Assembly: GCF_030845175.1 (NCBI RefSeq)
Contig: NZ_CP132542.1
Span: 2,949,501-3,013,500 of the forward strand
Origin: Coralliovum pocilloporae
GTDB taxonomy: Bacteria; Pseudomonadota; Alphaproteobacteria; Rhizobiales; Cohaesibacteraceae
Reading direction: 5' to 3'
Length of the DNA: 64,000 nucleotides
Shown: positions 9,643 through 19,338 of the stretch, piece after piece
How positions within the stretch are numbered: position 1 is the stretch's first letter
Layout: each line of letters begins with the position of its first letter
The notes under the pieces: generated by a model
Told to the model about the DNA's origin: nothing
The model's input: only the letters and a program-made list of their open reading frames with translations
The model's database searches: none
Position numbers and translations under genes: made by a program

Positions 9643-10328
9643 CGGTTGAGGTTCAATATCCCGGCCGGGCCTCGCTCATGTCCGCACTGGCTGAGAAGGT
9701 TGCAGAAGAGCTTCAGGTCGCTCTGGATGCGGCAGGGCGTGCTACACTCGCAGTGCCAGGGGGCACCACGCCAGCTCCATTTTTCGAAATCCTGCGCAAG
9801 GCGCCGCTTGACTGGAGCAAGGTCATAGTCCTGCTGACCGACGAACGCTTTGTACCGGAAAGCTCGGACCGATCCAATACCCGTCTGCTGAAAGAGGCCT
9901 TGCTGCGGGACAAGGCTGCAGCAGCCTCTCTTGTGCCTTTCTATCAGATTGCAGATCAGCCTGAGGATGTCCTCGATCATATCAGAGCGGGCCTGGACGC
10001 GGCCCTGCCAATAGATGTCTGTGTTCTCGGCATGGGAGTGGATATGCATACGGCATCTCTCTTTCCCGGAGCAGATCTCCTTGAAGAGGCTTTATCCATG
10101 ACAGCGCCCATTATTCTGCCCATGCGCGCGCCAGGTGCACCAGAGCCGCGATTGACCCTGACCGCTCCTGCACTTCTGGGCGCACGAAAAATCCATGTTC
10201 TGATTACAGGCGAGGAGAAGAAACACGCCCTGGCTTTGGCAATGAGTGACCTTGATGCAATTGCCGACGCGCCCGTTCGCCTGATCCTTCGGGATGGGGC
10301 AGAGGTGACCGTCCACTATGCAGATTAG
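9639..10328 (+). CDS. pgl: 6-Phosphogluconolactonase
   Basis: A 229-residue DevB/NagB-fold lactonase hydrolysing 6-phosphogluconolactone. Visible family motifs are PGGTTP and LTDERFVPESSDRSN, and GMGVDMHTASLFPG. The start is the ATG within the ATGA overlap with zwf, which suggests translational coupling. It is the last gene of the glucose module. Confidence 0.92.
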   Translation: MTVEVQYPGRASLMSALAEKVAEELQVALDAAGRATLAVPGGTTPAPFFEILRKAPLDWSKVIVLLTDERFVPESSDRSNTRLLKEALLRDKAAAASLVPFYQIADQPEDVLDHIRAGLDAALPIDVCVLGMGVDMHTASLFPGADLLEEALSMTAPIILPMRAPGAPEPRLTLTAPALLGARKIHVLITGEEKKHALALAMSDLDAIADAPVRLILRDGAEVTVHYAD

Positions 10329-10345
10329 GGTCAAGACTCATTGCT
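10325..10345 (-). repeat. Dispersed motif copy at the pgl stop codon
   Basis: Read on the minus strand it is AGCAATGAGTCTTGACCCTA, essentially identical over about 19 bases to the copy at 25406-25425. It overlaps the pgl stop codon. Confidence 0.55.
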
Positions 10346-10566
10346 CATAGCAAGGCCGCACCGGTGATTGTTCACTGGTTCTGAATGTTGTGTTGAACGA
10401 ATGTGTTTTGATTTAGGGTTCAGGCTGTGTCTTTCCCGTGGACCCGAAGGGCGGGGCTGTTTCCCAGTCTGGCTTTGTTGGAAATCTTTGAAAGCCGTCC
10501 AGGCTTCCTGCAGACTTCCGCCGCGCCCGACAGAAAAACATCCTCCGCAGAACGGACGGAATTTAG

Positions 10567-10581
10567 GAGTCTGAACCCTAG
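10567..10581 (+). repeat. Dispersed motif copy, diverged
   Basis: GAGTCTGAACCCTAG, a variant of the AATGAGTCTTGACCCTAG motif, here far from any gene end. Confidence 0.3.
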
Positions 10582-10807
10582 GGTTTGATGGCGCAAAAGA
10601 ATTGTTATATTTGCAGAATATCAGTTTGGATCATTTTTTTATTTTATATTCTAATCACAGAGCGCATTCTTCGTTTGCGGATACTGATAACAATCCAGAT
10701 GATGTTTTTATTCAACATAAAATCTGTCAACCGTCTGTGAACGCATTGTGAAAGGTATCAGGCCTGTGGTCTTGATGCTGCCCAAAATCATCAAAAACGG
10801 CCTAATT

Positions 10808-10819
10808 GTGATCGATCAC
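10808..10819. promoter_or_regulatory. 12-bp palindrome, possible operator
   Basis: GTGATCGATCAC is self-complementary. Its half-site resembles CRP/FNR half-sites, but the spacing between half-sites does not fit either consensus. The binding protein is unknown. Confidence 0.3.
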
Positions 10820-10861
10820 CTTTAGTTGATGATAGAAATTCGATGCGAAATGAGGCGGATT

Positions 10862-10887
10862 TGACAGAATCGGGCATGATTCTGTCA
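10862..10887. promoter_or_regulatory. 10-bp inverted repeat upstream of the RTX gene
   Basis: TGACAGAATC at 10862-10871 is repeated inverted as GATTCTGTCA at 10878-10887 with six bases between. It sits in AT-rich DNA about 240 bases before the RTX start and could be a dimeric regulator site. Confidence 0.45.
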
Positions 10888-11123
10888 CAAAATCATATTG
10901 ATTTTTCAGCATTTTTTATGTTTTTGAAAATTATTCGCCACATTTCTTTATTTGGTATTCAGGGAACGAAATGTGATCCAAATTGGCGATCACGCCCCGG
11001 CCCATCAGTCATATTTCTCATATTTTTGTCAGTTTAATACTCCTTAGGTACCTCATTATTGTCCGTCCTGTACAGCGATGAGCATCCGTTGTGGTTGCTC
11101 GAACTCAAGTATAGGTCAAAATC

Positions 11124-14100
11124 ATGGATAGCATTGATCAGGGCCCAATCGTTCTCGATGAGGACGGGGCAAATAATATCCAGTCTAATGACGTTCAATC
11201 GGCCGAGGTCGGTATCCGGGTGGAGGGAAACCAGGTCAATCTTCTGAACAGTGGCACAGTCACTGCGGATGGTGACGGCGTTGTTGTCGCCGGCGATGAA
11301 GTCAATTTGACAAACTCCGGTTCGATCACGGGGGATCCTAACGGCGTTTCCATTGAAAGTAACGAAGCCGATCTGGTAAATTCCGGAACAATCACCGGCG
11401 AAGACGTTGGCGTCTCCATCTCCGGTCGTGATTTCAGTGTCCTGAATTCAGGAACGATCACCGGGGGTGAGGCGTCAATTGATGCGTCAGAATCCACCGG
11501 AACGAACAGCCTCACCAACTCCGGTACCCTGGAAGGTGACGTCATCCTCGGTTCAGGTGCTGATACCGTCGATTCCACCAACGGCACCATTAATGGTGAA
11601 GTTGATCTGGGTGCAGGTGATGACAGCTTCACCGGTACATCAGGAAATGACACGATTACCGGTGGTCTCGGTAACGATGTCATCAATGGTGGTCCGGGCA
11701 TCGACACCGTACGGTTCGATGATATCGACGTACCGGTGACGGTCGATCTTGGTTCTGGTACCGCGACCCGGGAAACCGGCTTCTCTATCACGGTGACAGA
11801 CCAGCCACTCGCTTCGCTGACAACAGATCAGTCTCCGGCTGATCTGGTTGAAGAAGCGGTCAATGATCGGCTCTACTACAACATTCACACCAATGACTTT
11901 AATGGTGGTGAAATTCGTGGCCAGCTGATCACTCAGACTGATGAAACAGCTGAAGACGGCACGCGTACCATCGTTCTGGAAGCCGAGCTTGATGCCGCTC
12001 AGGAGCCTGGACCAACCAGCGATTCTGAAGCAACAGGTACAGGTCGTGTGACGATCACCGTTTCTCCAAGCGGCTCTGTGTCCTACAGCTCCGTACTGGC
12101 TGTGACAGGTCTTGCGACATCTGACCTTCTGCCAGTGGCAGGTGTCAGTGCTATCCACATCCACAACGCTCCTGCAGGTCAGAATGGCCCTGTAATCACA
12201 GACGTTGTTCAGGATGCAGGTGGTGACATCAACGGTGTAGCCCAGTCCGAAGCCGCTGATACCGGTGATGGCAATGTGTTTGCTGAGGTAACCGAAACAG
12301 ATCAGTTGATCGGTATTGAGAACGTCATTGGTTCCAATGATCCAGACAGCATCACGGGTGATGCGCTTGCCAACCGTCTTGAAGGTCTTGATGACAATGA
12401 CACGCTGATCGGCCTCGGTGGCAACGATACGCTCGAAGGTGGTGAAGGGAACGACATCCTGCGTGGTGGCGGTGGCACCGATGTGATCCGCGGTGGTCTC
12501 GGTATCGACACCAACGATTTCTCTGACATCAACGCCAATGCGGAAAGCCCGGATGGCACCGGTGTTACGGTCACAGTCAATGCGGATGGTACAGGCACTG
12601 CCCAGTACATCGCGCCGAATGGCAATGAAATCAACGAAGAGTTCACCGGTATCGAGAACATTACCGGTTCCGTGAACAACGATGAGATCACAGCCGAAGG
12701 CGAAGCGAACAACGTTCTGATTGGCCTTGGCGGCAATGATACCCTGAATGGTGGTGCCGGTAACGACATCCTACGTGGTGGTGGTGGTACCGATATCATC
12801 AACGGTGGCCTTGGTATTGACACCAACGACTTCTCTGACATCAATGCCAATGCGGAAGACCCCGATGGCACTGGTGTAACCGTTGCACTCGGAGCCGATG
12901 GTTCTGGTACAGCCCAGTACATCGCGCCGAATGGCAATGAGATCAACGAGAGCTTTACCGGTATCGAGAACATCACCGGCTCCAACAACAATGACACGAT
13001 CATTGCAAGCGGTGCTGCAGCCAACGAGATCTCCGGCGGAGACGGCAATGACTTTATTGCTGGCGGTGGCGGCGTCGATGTTCTGGACGGCGGTGCAGGT
13101 AGTGATACCAACAGTTTCCAGGGTATTGGTGCTCCGGTTATTGCTGATCTCGGGTCCGGCAGTGCCTCCTATCAGCCGAACGAAAACACGACCGTGTTCG
13201 AGAACTTCCAGAATTTCGAAAATCTGGATGGATCTTCAAACAACGATCAGCTGTTTGGCGATGGCGGTGCCAACACCCTGACGGGCAATGACGGAAACGA
13301 TCTGTTGGCAGGCCGTGGCGGTAATGACATCCTTGAAGGTGGTATCGGCAACGACGTCCTGCGTGGCGGCGGTGGCAATGACAGCCTTGATGGCGGAGCG
13401 GATATTGATACGGCTGATTTCTCCGATATCGGTGTATCTGTTGATGTCAGCCTCGAGCGCGGTAATGGCCAGTATGAGGTAAATGGTAACCAGGTCGAGG
13501 ATACGATCCGGAATATCGAGAACGTCACAGGTTCTGCCAATGATGACCGTATTGAAGGTGATGGTGGCAACAACCTGCTTGCAGGTGGTGCTGGTGCCGA
13601 TACGCTGCTTGGCGGTGGTGGTGCAGATATTCTGCGCGGCGATTCCGTTGGCGATGGCGAAGCGATCACTGTAACGGTCACAAACACCCTTGGTGAAGGT
13701 GGAACCTTCCTGACCCCGGTCTGGTTCGGCTTCCATGACGGTCAGAACTTCGATCTGTTCAACGCTGGCGAAGCTGCAAGCACTGGTCTTGAGCGTCTGG
13801 CAGAAGACGGATCAATTGAAGGGATCGCCGCTGAATTCAACGCTCAGGTCGATGGCCGCGGTGTTGATGCGACAATCATCGGCCCGGATGGAGCTCCCGG
13901 CCCGATTGATCCGGGTGAGACGGCAAGCTTCACCATCAACGTCAATCAGGCACAGGTCGGTCAGGGCTTCTTCACCTGGGCAACCATGATCATCCCGTCC
14001 AACGACGCCTTCCTGGCGGTGCCGGATGATGCGCTTGCTGATCCGATCTTTGATGAAAACGGCAATTTCATTGGTCCGGTCATCATCGAACGCTTCGGTC

Positions 14101-15326
14101 GTGATGTTCTGGATGCGGGTACAGAAGTCAACAATGAAGAAGGCGCTGCCTTCCTCAACCAGACCGCTCGTGACCAGGGAACCGTAGAAAACGGCGTAGT
14201 CGGCGCGCATCCGGGCTTCAATGGCTCAGAAGGCAACCCGAACGGTGCACCGCAGAACATTCTCGGTGGAACAACGGCTGCCGGAACCATCGTTGACCCG
14301 GTCGAAGGCGACTTCACCCGTAATGGCGGCAATGAGCAGCTCCTGCGCATTGTGATCGACCGGGTTGCAGGCTCCGACGACATTCTCGATGGCGGTGCAG
14401 GCGATGATACGCTGGAAGGCGGCGGAGGTCGTGACACCTTCATCGTTCGTCGTGGTACGGGATCGGATACGGTTGTCGACTTCACGGTCGGTGCAGAATC
14501 CGGTGACTTCCTCGATGTGTCCGATTTCGCCAACCTCACCAATCTCCAGACTGTCCAGGCCGCTGCGGTTCAGGATGGTGATGACACAGTCATCACGCTT
14601 GCTGAAGGCGATCAGGTCCGTCTGGAAAACGTCAATGTCAACGAGCTCGTCTCTGACAACTTCGTCTTTGCTGAAGAGCAGGGCGGTGTAGACGTTGTCG
14701 GTGGCAACGATGATGACGACATCGAAGGTGGCGAAGAAGCCGACAACATCGACGGCGGCAACGGCGACGATGTCATTAACGGCAATGGCGGCAACGACAT
14801 CCTTGCTGGCAGCAATGGCGATGATGACATTGACGGTGGCGATGGTGATGACACCATTACCGGAAGCCGTGGTGATGACGACCTTGATGGTGGCAATAAC
14901 AACGACAACATCAGTGGTGGTCGTGGTGACGACGACATCGAAGGTGGTGCCGGTAACGACATCCTCGAAGGTGGCCGTGGCAATGACATCCTCAATGGTG
15001 GCTCCGGTGAAGATCTGCTCTGCGCCGGTATCGGTAATGACGAGCTGAACGGCGGTGAAGACAATGACCGTCTGGAAGGTGGTCGCGGTGCCGACACGTT
15101 CGTCTTCGAGCGTGGCACGGACAGTGATGTTGTCACCGACTTTGCCGGTATGGAAGACATTCTGGATCTGACGGACGAAGAACTGATGTTCGAGACCTTC
15201 GAAGACGTTCAGGAGGCTGCAATGCAAGACGGCAACAATGTGGTGATCGACCTTGGTGAAGGCGATCAGGTCACATTGCTCGGCGTCTCTCTCGCAGACC
15301 TCAACCAAGACAACGTCCTCGTTTGA
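11124..15326 (+). CDS. Large secreted RTX protein with CHRD and spondin-N-like domains
   Basis: A 1400-residue acidic protein without a Sec signal, as expected of type I secretion. Order: an N-terminal block of about five 20-22-residue beta-helix-like repeats built on NSGTITG (residues 20-150); first Ca-binding nonapeptides; the tail end of a CHRD domain ([18 protein letters not shown]) then a whole CHRD domain (about 275-380); many GGxGxDxL nonapeptides, including a 104-residue tandem duplication; a spondin-N-like domain (about 850-1075); more RTX repeats; and a C-terminal region ending DNVLV, as in type I secretion signals. Exporter genes follow. Its target is unknown; a surface or biofilm matrix role is inference. 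The ribosome site before ATG 11124 is weak. Confidence 0.9.
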   Translation: MDSIDQGPIVLDEDGANNIQSNDVQSAEVGIRVEGNQVNLLNSGTVTADGDGVVVAGDEVNLTNSGSITGDPNGVSIESNEADLVNSGTITGEDVGVSISGRDFSVLNSGTITGGEASIDASESTGTNSLTNSGTLEGDVILGSGADTVDSTNGTINGEVDLGAGDDSFTGTSGNDTITGGLGNDVINGGPGIDTVRFDDIDVPVTVDLGSGTATRETGFSITVTDQPLASLTTDQSPADLVEEAVNDRLYYNIHTNDFNGGEIRGQLITQTDETAEDGTRTIVLEAELDAAQEPGPTSDSEATGTGRVTITVSPSGSVSYSSVLAVTGLATSDLLPVAGVSAIHIHNAPAGQNGPVITDVVQDAGGDINGVAQSEAADTGDGNVFAEVTETDQLIGIENVIGSNDPDSITGDALANRLEGLDDNDTLIGLGGNDTLEGGEGNDILRGGGGTDVIRGGLGIDTNDFSDINANAESPDGTGVTVTVNADGTGTAQYIAPNGNEINEEFTGIENITGSVNNDEITAEGEANNVLIGLGGNDTLNGGAGNDILRGGGGTDIINGGLGIDTNDFSDINANAEDPDGTGVTVALGADGSGTAQYIAPNGNEINESFTGIENITGSNNNDTIIASGAAANEISGGDGNDFIAGGGGVDVLDGGAGSDTNSFQGIGAPVIADLGSGSASYQPNENTTVFENFQNFENLDGSSNNDQLFGDGGANTLTGNDGNDLLAGRGGNDILEGGIGNDVLRGGGGNDSLDGGADIDTADFSDIGVSVDVSLERGNGQYEVNGNQVEDTIRNIENVTGSANDDRIEGDGGNNLLAGGAGADTLLGGGGADILRGDSVGDGEAITVTVTNTLGEGGTFLTPVWFGFHDGQNFDLFNAGEAASTGLERLAEDGSIEGIAAEFNAQVDGRGVDATIIGPDGAPGPIDPGETASFTINVNQAQVGQGFFTWATMIIPSNDAFLAVPDDALADPIFDENGNFIGPVIIERFGRDVLDAGTEVNNEEGAAFLNQTARDQGTVENGVVGAHPGFNGSEGNPNGAPQNILGGTTAAGTIVDPVEGDFTRNGGNEQLLRIVIDRVAGSDDILDGGAGDDTLEGGGGRDTFIVRRGTGSDTVVDFTVGAESGDFLDVSDFANLTNLQTVQAAAVQDGDDTVITLAEGDQVRLENVNVNELVSDNFVFAEEQGGVDVVGGNDDDDIEGGEEADNIDGGNGDDVINGNGGNDILAGSNGDDDIDGGDGDDTITGSRGDDDLDGGNNNDNISGGRGDDDIEGGAGNDILEGGRGNDILNGGSGEDLLCAGIGNDELNGGEDNDRLEGGRGADTFVFERGTDSDVVTDFAGMEDILDLTDEELMFETFEDVQEAAMQDGNNVVIDLGEGDQVTLLGVSLADLNQDNVLV
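12405..13028 (+). repeat. 312-bp tandem duplication inside the RTX gene
   Basis: Two copies, 12405-12716 and 12717-13028, each encoding about 104 residues. Both contain [35 protein letters not shown] and [11 protein letters not shown] in the same order. The period is in frame. Confidence 0.8.
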
Positions 15327-15339
15327 TGACGTGATCAGG

Positions 15340-15363
15340 CGGAGGCCGGTTATCCGGCCTCCG
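15340..15363 (+). terminator. Hairpin between the RTX gene and its exporter genes
   Basis: A perfect 10-bp GC-rich stem (15340-15349 against 15354-15363) with loop TTAT, followed by a pyrimidine-rich tract. It may stop part of the transcription so that substrate exceeds exporter. Confidence 0.65.
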
Positions 15364-15394
15364 TTCTCCTTATTTCAGACAGGGGGTCGTTCCC

Positions 15395-17143
15395 ATGACA
15401 CAGAAAAACAAAGGTTATCGTTATCTCCAGCTCGCGTTTCAGCGGTGCAAGAGCGGCCTCTACGGCATTGCCGCATTCAGCTTCCTTATCAATCTGCTGA
15501 TGCTGGCCGGACCGCTCTATATGATGCTGGTGTATGACCGGGTTCTTGCCAGCCAGAGTGTTCCGACACTTGTGGGCATCAGCGTTCTGATTGGTGGCCT
15601 CCTTCTGGCACAGGGCATTCTCACCATGATCCGTTCCCGTATGCTGATCCGTGTCGGCAACCGGTTGAGCCAGTCAATGGAAGAGGTGGTTTTTCATGCT
15701 CATGTGGAGAAATCGGTTCAGAAAGGCGCGTCATCGGCTCAGACCCTGCGTCAGCTGAAGACTCTCCGCGAATTTCTTGGCGGCTCGACCCTGCCGGTTC
15801 TGTTCGATGCTCCGTGGGCGCTCATCTATATCGGTGTGGTCTATCTACTGCATCCGGTCCTCGGTCTTATCTCCCTGGCGGGCTTTGTCGTCCTGCTTCT
15901 GTGTGGCATCGCCAATGAATTCTTCACCCGCGGTCGCCTGCGTGAGGCTGCCGAATGGTCTCATGAGAGCGGCAAGCTGCTGGGTGATACAATGCGCAAT
16001 GCAGAAGTGGTCTCCGCTCAAGGCATGACCGCGCGTCTTTTCAAGCGCTGGACCAAACTGGAAAGCCGGGCTCAGTATCGCCAGAGCAAGGCCAGCGATG
16101 TGTCGTCTGATTTTGGCGCGATGTCCCGCACAGTGCGTCTGATCCTGCAGTCAATGATCCTTGGCACAGGTGCCTATCTGGCCATTCAGGGACAATTGTC
16201 TCCCGGCGCAATCATTGCGGCCTCTATCATCATGGCGCGTGGTCTGGCTCCGGCAGAGCAGGCAATTACCGGCTGGAAACAGTGGCTGACAGCCCGTGCG
16301 GCCTACCGGACCCTTAAGCTGGATCTGATGGAATTTATGCTTGAGCAGCCGCGTATGACGCTGCCGAAGCCAAAAGGCTCGCTGATCGTGCGTCAGGCCT
16401 ATATTGCCGCGCCGAACAGCACCAAGCCGATCCTGAACAATGTCTCGTTCAGCCTTGCAGCCGGTGACGTGCTCGCAATTATCGGCCCGAGTGGCTCCGG
16501 CAAATCAGCCCTTGCCCGTTCACTGGTGGCGGCATGGCCTGCCATGCGGGGAACCATCCGCCTGGATGGGGCGGATCTGACCCAGTGGAGCAAGAACCAG
16601 CTTGGCGATGCCATCGGCTATCTGCCGCAGGATGTGGAGCTTTTCGATGGGACCGTTCGTGAGAACATCGCTCGCTTTGCTGATGAGATCGACGACCGCG
16701 AGGTGGTCGAGGCTGCCAAAAAGGCTGGCGCTCACGGGCTGATCCTGTCTCTGCCGAACGGCTATGAAACCCGCATCGGCGAAAGTGGACGGCATCTGTC
16801 CGGTGGCCAGCGCCAGCGGATCGGTCTTGCCCGTGCCATGTTCGGCAATCCCTGCCTCATCGTTCTGGATGAGCCGAATTCCAATCTCGACAGTCTGGGT
16901 GACGTGGCTCTGCATGATGCCATTCGCTCCTGGAAGGAGGAGGGACGGACCGCGATTATCGTTTCTCACCGTCCGAGTGCGGTGGAACTGGCCCACAAGG
17001 TTCTGGCGCTCGATAACGGTCGTGTCCGCGCCTTCGGGCCGAAGGACCAGATCCTCAAAACAACAGATCGCGGTACCATGATTGCATCTGGTATCGCATC
17101 CGGAATGAGCCAGAGCCGTACGGCTGCGGTTGCAGCAGAATAG
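15395..17143 (+). CDS. Type I secretion ABC transporter/ATPase (PrtD-like)
   Basis: A 582-residue fused permease-ATPase. The N-terminal half has the membrane segments of an ABC exporter; the C-terminal half has Walker A GPSGSGKSA (near 364), signature LSGGQRQR (near 468), Walker B LIVLDEPNSNLD (near 488) and the H-loop IVSHRPS. There is no C39 peptidase domain. The ALIYIGVVYLLHP segment is typical of the PrtD/AprD family. It is placed between the RTX substrate and the membrane fusion protein, so it most likely exports that RTX protein. The outer-membrane TolC partner is not in the window. Confidence 0.93.
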   Translation: MTQKNKGYRYLQLAFQRCKSGLYGIAAFSFLINLLMLAGPLYMMLVYDRVLASQSVPTLVGISVLIGGLLLAQGILTMIRSRMLIRVGNRLSQSMEEVVFHAHVEKSVQKGASSAQTLRQLKTLREFLGGSTLPVLFDAPWALIYIGVVYLLHPVLGLISLAGFVVLLLCGIANEFFTRGRLREAAEWSHESGKLLGDTMRNAEVVSAQGMTARLFKRWTKLESRAQYRQSKASDVSSDFGAMSRTVRLILQSMILGTGAYLAIQGQLSPGAIIAASIIMARGLAPAEQAITGWKQWLTARAAYRTLKLDLMEFMLEQPRMTLPKPKGSLIVRQAYIAAPNSTKPILNNVSFSLAAGDVLAIIGPSGSGKSALARSLVAAWPAMRGTIRLDGADLTQWSKNQLGDAIGYLPQDVELFDGTVRENIARFADEIDDREVVEAAKKAGAHGLILSLPNGYETRIGESGRHLSGGQRQRIGLARAMFGNPCLIVLDEPNSNLDSLGDVALHDAIRSWKEEGRTAIIVSHRPSAVELAHKVLALDNGRVRAFGPKDQILKTTDRGTMIASGIASGMSQSRTAAVAAE

Positions 17144-17154
17144 AGGTTAGGACA

Positions 17155-18462
17155 ATGAAAAAGCTGACACAGAAAAAAGCACCAACAGGCCTCCTGCGCT
17201 GGGGCTTCCTCGGGCTGGTCATTTCCGGCACCATGGTTGGCGGCAGTCTCGCCTGGTCTCTCACCACAAGCATTGACGGAGCGGTGATCGCCCCCGGACT
17301 GGTGATGGTGGAAAGCAACCGCAAGACCATCCAGCATCTGGAAGGCGGGATCATCCGCGATATCCGGATCAAGGAAGGGGATCTGGTCAAGGAAGGCGAT
17401 ACGCTGATTGTCCTTGATGATACGGAATCCAGCGGCGAATTGCTGGTGCTGAGGGATCGACTGGCCGATTTCAAGGCCCGAAAGGCGCGCCTCAGCGCCG
17501 AGCTCGAACTGGCAAGCGACGTGTCTTACCCGCAATCGCTTTTGGCCCGTGCCGATGAAGCCAAGATTGCCGCCCTGATCCAAACCCAGAACAGCCTTTT
17601 CCTGTCGCGCAGCGCAGCACGGGAGGCCCAGGCGGCCCTTCTTGGCAAGCGGATTGATGCGCTTAAGGCCGAGCGATCCAGTCTCACCAAACAGACCGCG
17701 TCCCTGCGCAAGGAAATGGCATTGCTTGAAGAGGAAAACGGGGTTCTGTCCAAGCTCAACAAGCGTAACCTGGTGCCGATCTCGCAAGTCCTGTCTGTCC
17801 GCCGCAATATTGCCCGGACGGATTCCCAGATTGCCAATAATGACGGACGGTTTGAAAGCCTTGCAGCACAGATCCTGCAGATCAAGGCCGAGAAGGCGCA
17901 GATGAAGTCCGGATTCCTTGAGACGGTGGCGACCGAACTTGCCAATGTGCAGTCGGAAATCCATACACTCAGCGAGCGTGAGGCGACCTTTATCGACCGT
18001 CAGGGCCGCAAGAAGATCATCGCACCCAAGACAGGCCGGGTTCTGAACCTGCAATATTACACGGTCGGTGGTGTTATTCCGCCAGCCCAGGCGATTATGG
18101 ATATCGTGCCCAGTGCTGATGCTCTTGTTCTGACGGCTCGTGTGCCGGTGAATGATATTGATCTGGTTTCCGCCGGTATGGACGCCCGGGTGCGTCTCAC
18201 GGCGTTCAACCGCAATGCAACACCGGAGTTCTCCGGCACGGTCGAGAGCATTTCCGCAGACAGCATTGTCAACGCGGAAGATGGCACAGCCCACTACAAT
18301 GCCCGCATTTCCCTGAACAAGCAGGAACTGCAGGACGCGAAACTGGAGCTGGTCCCGGGCATGCAGGTCGAGACCATGATCCTGACAGGTGAGCGGCTTG
18401 TCGCATCCTATCTGGCCCGCCCGCTGAAAGACGGCTTCAGCCGATCCTTCAGGGACGAATAA
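17155..18462 (+). CDS. Type I secretion membrane fusion protein (HlyD/PrtE-like)
   Basis: A 435-residue periplasmic adaptor. It has a short cytoplasmic N terminus, one membrane span (about 15-37), a lipoyl-like half with LEGGIIRDI and KEGDLVKEGD, a long coiled-coil region (about 100-270) and the C-terminal beta-barrel. It links the ABC exporter to a TolC-type channel. It starts eleven bases after the exporter gene. Confidence 0.92.
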   Translation: MKKLTQKKAPTGLLRWGFLGLVISGTMVGGSLAWSLTTSIDGAVIAPGLVMVESNRKTIQHLEGGIIRDIRIKEGDLVKEGDTLIVLDDTESSGELLVLRDRLADFKARKARLSAELELASDVSYPQSLLARADEAKIAALIQTQNSLFLSRSAAREAQAALLGKRIDALKAERSSLTKQTASLRKEMALLEEENGVLSKLNKRNLVPISQVLSVRRNIARTDSQIANNDGRFESLAAQILQIKAEKAQMKSGFLETVATELANVQSEIHTLSEREATFIDRQGRKKIIAPKTGRVLNLQYYTVGGVIPPAQAIMDIVPSADALVLTARVPVNDIDLVSAGMDARVRLTAFNRNATPEFSGTVESISADSIVNAEDGTAHYNARISLNKQELQDAKLELVPGMQVETMILTGERLVASYLARPLKDGFSRSFRDE

Positions 18463-18513
18463 ACCGGAGCGGACAGCGGGCTCTCCAGCCGCTGGTCCTG
18501 ATGTGACATCCGG

Positions 18514-19338
18514 TCAAGAGCGTATCGGTGTTTCTCCTGGCACCGATACGCTTTGCTGTTTGTCTACAACGGGTTTCGCCGCGCTGAGCCAATAGCCCAG
18601 TCCCATGATGACAGAACCAGACAGAGCGTTGCCGAGGGTGACATAGGCAAGATTGCGGATCGCGCCTGCCAGGGTGATGGTCTCGGGATGATCAGACAGC
18701 AGGGCGACGGAAAAGACCGTCATGTTGGCGACGCTATGCTCAAAGCCTGCGGCGATGAAGGCATACAGGCACCAGAAGATAATGATGCATTTGAAGACGT
18801 CATTACTGCTGCGGGATGAACACCATAACGCGAGACAAACCAGCCAGTTACAGAGAATAGCTCGTGCAATCAGCTCAAGAGCCGGGGCGTTCATCTTCTT
18901 TGCGGCAACCGCGTGAAGAAGCGCGGGATCTGAATGCCCGACAACCAGTCCGCCGCCGCCCATGATGAACAGGAGCGCAAGAAGGCCGGCACCAGCCAGA
19001 TTCCCCACCCAGCTCATGCCCCAGCATCTGAAGAGATCAGGCAGGCGCACCTGTCGGGTGAGCCAGCCGATGGTCATATACATGGTATGGCCGGTAAACA
19101 GCTCCGCTCCGGCAAAGACCACGAGCGTCAGTGCGATCCCGAAGCTGGCCCCCATGACAAGAGGCCGGATTGAAGCGTCAACCCCTTGACCAACTGAAAA
19201 AATCAGCAGGATTCCGACACCGACATAGGCTCCGGCTTTCATGGCCAGAACGAGAAAAGCCAGCGGGTTCGTTTTCACGGAAACACTTTTGGCTTCCGCA
19301 AGATTGGAAAACAACAGAACGGTCTCTTTCAGCGTCAT
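18514..19338 (-). CDS. Formate/nitrite transporter family channel
   Basis: A 274-residue FNT-family membrane protein with about six helices. Family traits include the SFGIALTLVVFAGAELFTG stretch with its N-terminal half-helix, and the second half-repeat containing ANMTVFSV. It would pass nitrite, formate or a similar small anion across the inner membrane. The ATG at 19338 lies in an ATGA overlap with the preceding membrane-protein gene, so it belongs to the presumed NO reductase operon. The open frame extends upstream to 19887, but that part is antiparallel filler over the neighbour. Its final codons overlap a hairpin. Confidence 0.88.
   Translation of the reverse strand: MTLKETVLLFSNLAEAKSVSVKTNPLAFLVLAMKAGAYVGVGILLIFSVGQGVDASIRPLVMGASFGIALTLVVFAGAELFTGHTMYMTIGWLTRQVRLPDLFRCWGMSWVGNLAGAGLLALLFIMGGGGLVVGHSDPALLHAVAAKKMNAPALELIARAILCNWLVCLALWCSSRSSNDVFKCIIIFWCLYAFIAAGFEHSVANMTVFSVALLSDHPETITLAGAIRNLAYVTLGNALSGSVIMGLGYWLSAAKPVVDKQQSVSVPGETPIRS
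18519..18552 (+). terminator. Hairpin, likely terminator of the type I secretion operon
   Basis: A perfect 12-bp stem (18519-18530 against 18541-18552), extendable by two pairs, with a ten-base loop and then TTGCTGTTTG. It lies inside the last codons of the opposing FNT gene, so it serves two convergent transcripts or only the plus-strand one. Confidence 0.6.

Larger units (their letters stand above)
10329..11123. other. AT-rich intergenic region upstream of the RTX gene
   Basis: Roughly 795 bases without a convincing gene. The part from about 10580 to 11100 is clearly richer in A and T than the flanking genes. It holds a weak hairpin at 10360-10379, a perfect 12-bp palindrome at 10808-10819 and a perfect 10-bp inverted repeat at 10862-10887. 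Short open frames at 10368-10574 and 10843-11037 lack ribosome sites and look accidental. The region probably carries the promoter and operators of the RTX gene. Confidence 0.6.

Noticed and set aside
10808-10819. CRP or FNR site
   Set aside because: The half-sites are too close together for either consensus.
10843-11037. Small gene of 64 codons before the RTX gene
   Set aside because: It lies in AT-rich DNA, has no ribosome site and contains the inverted repeat at 10862-10887; a regulatory region is a simpler reading.
14226-15308. Long open frame (360 codons) on the minus strand opposite the RTX gene
   Set aside because: It is the mirror of the GGxGxD repeats, whose codon pattern keeps the opposite strand free of stops; it has low-complexity Val/Ile/Thr runs and no ribosome site.
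16966-18294. 442-codon minus-strand frame opposite the HlyD-like gene
   Set aside because: It overlaps a well-recognised membrane fusion protein for its whole length and resembles no family.
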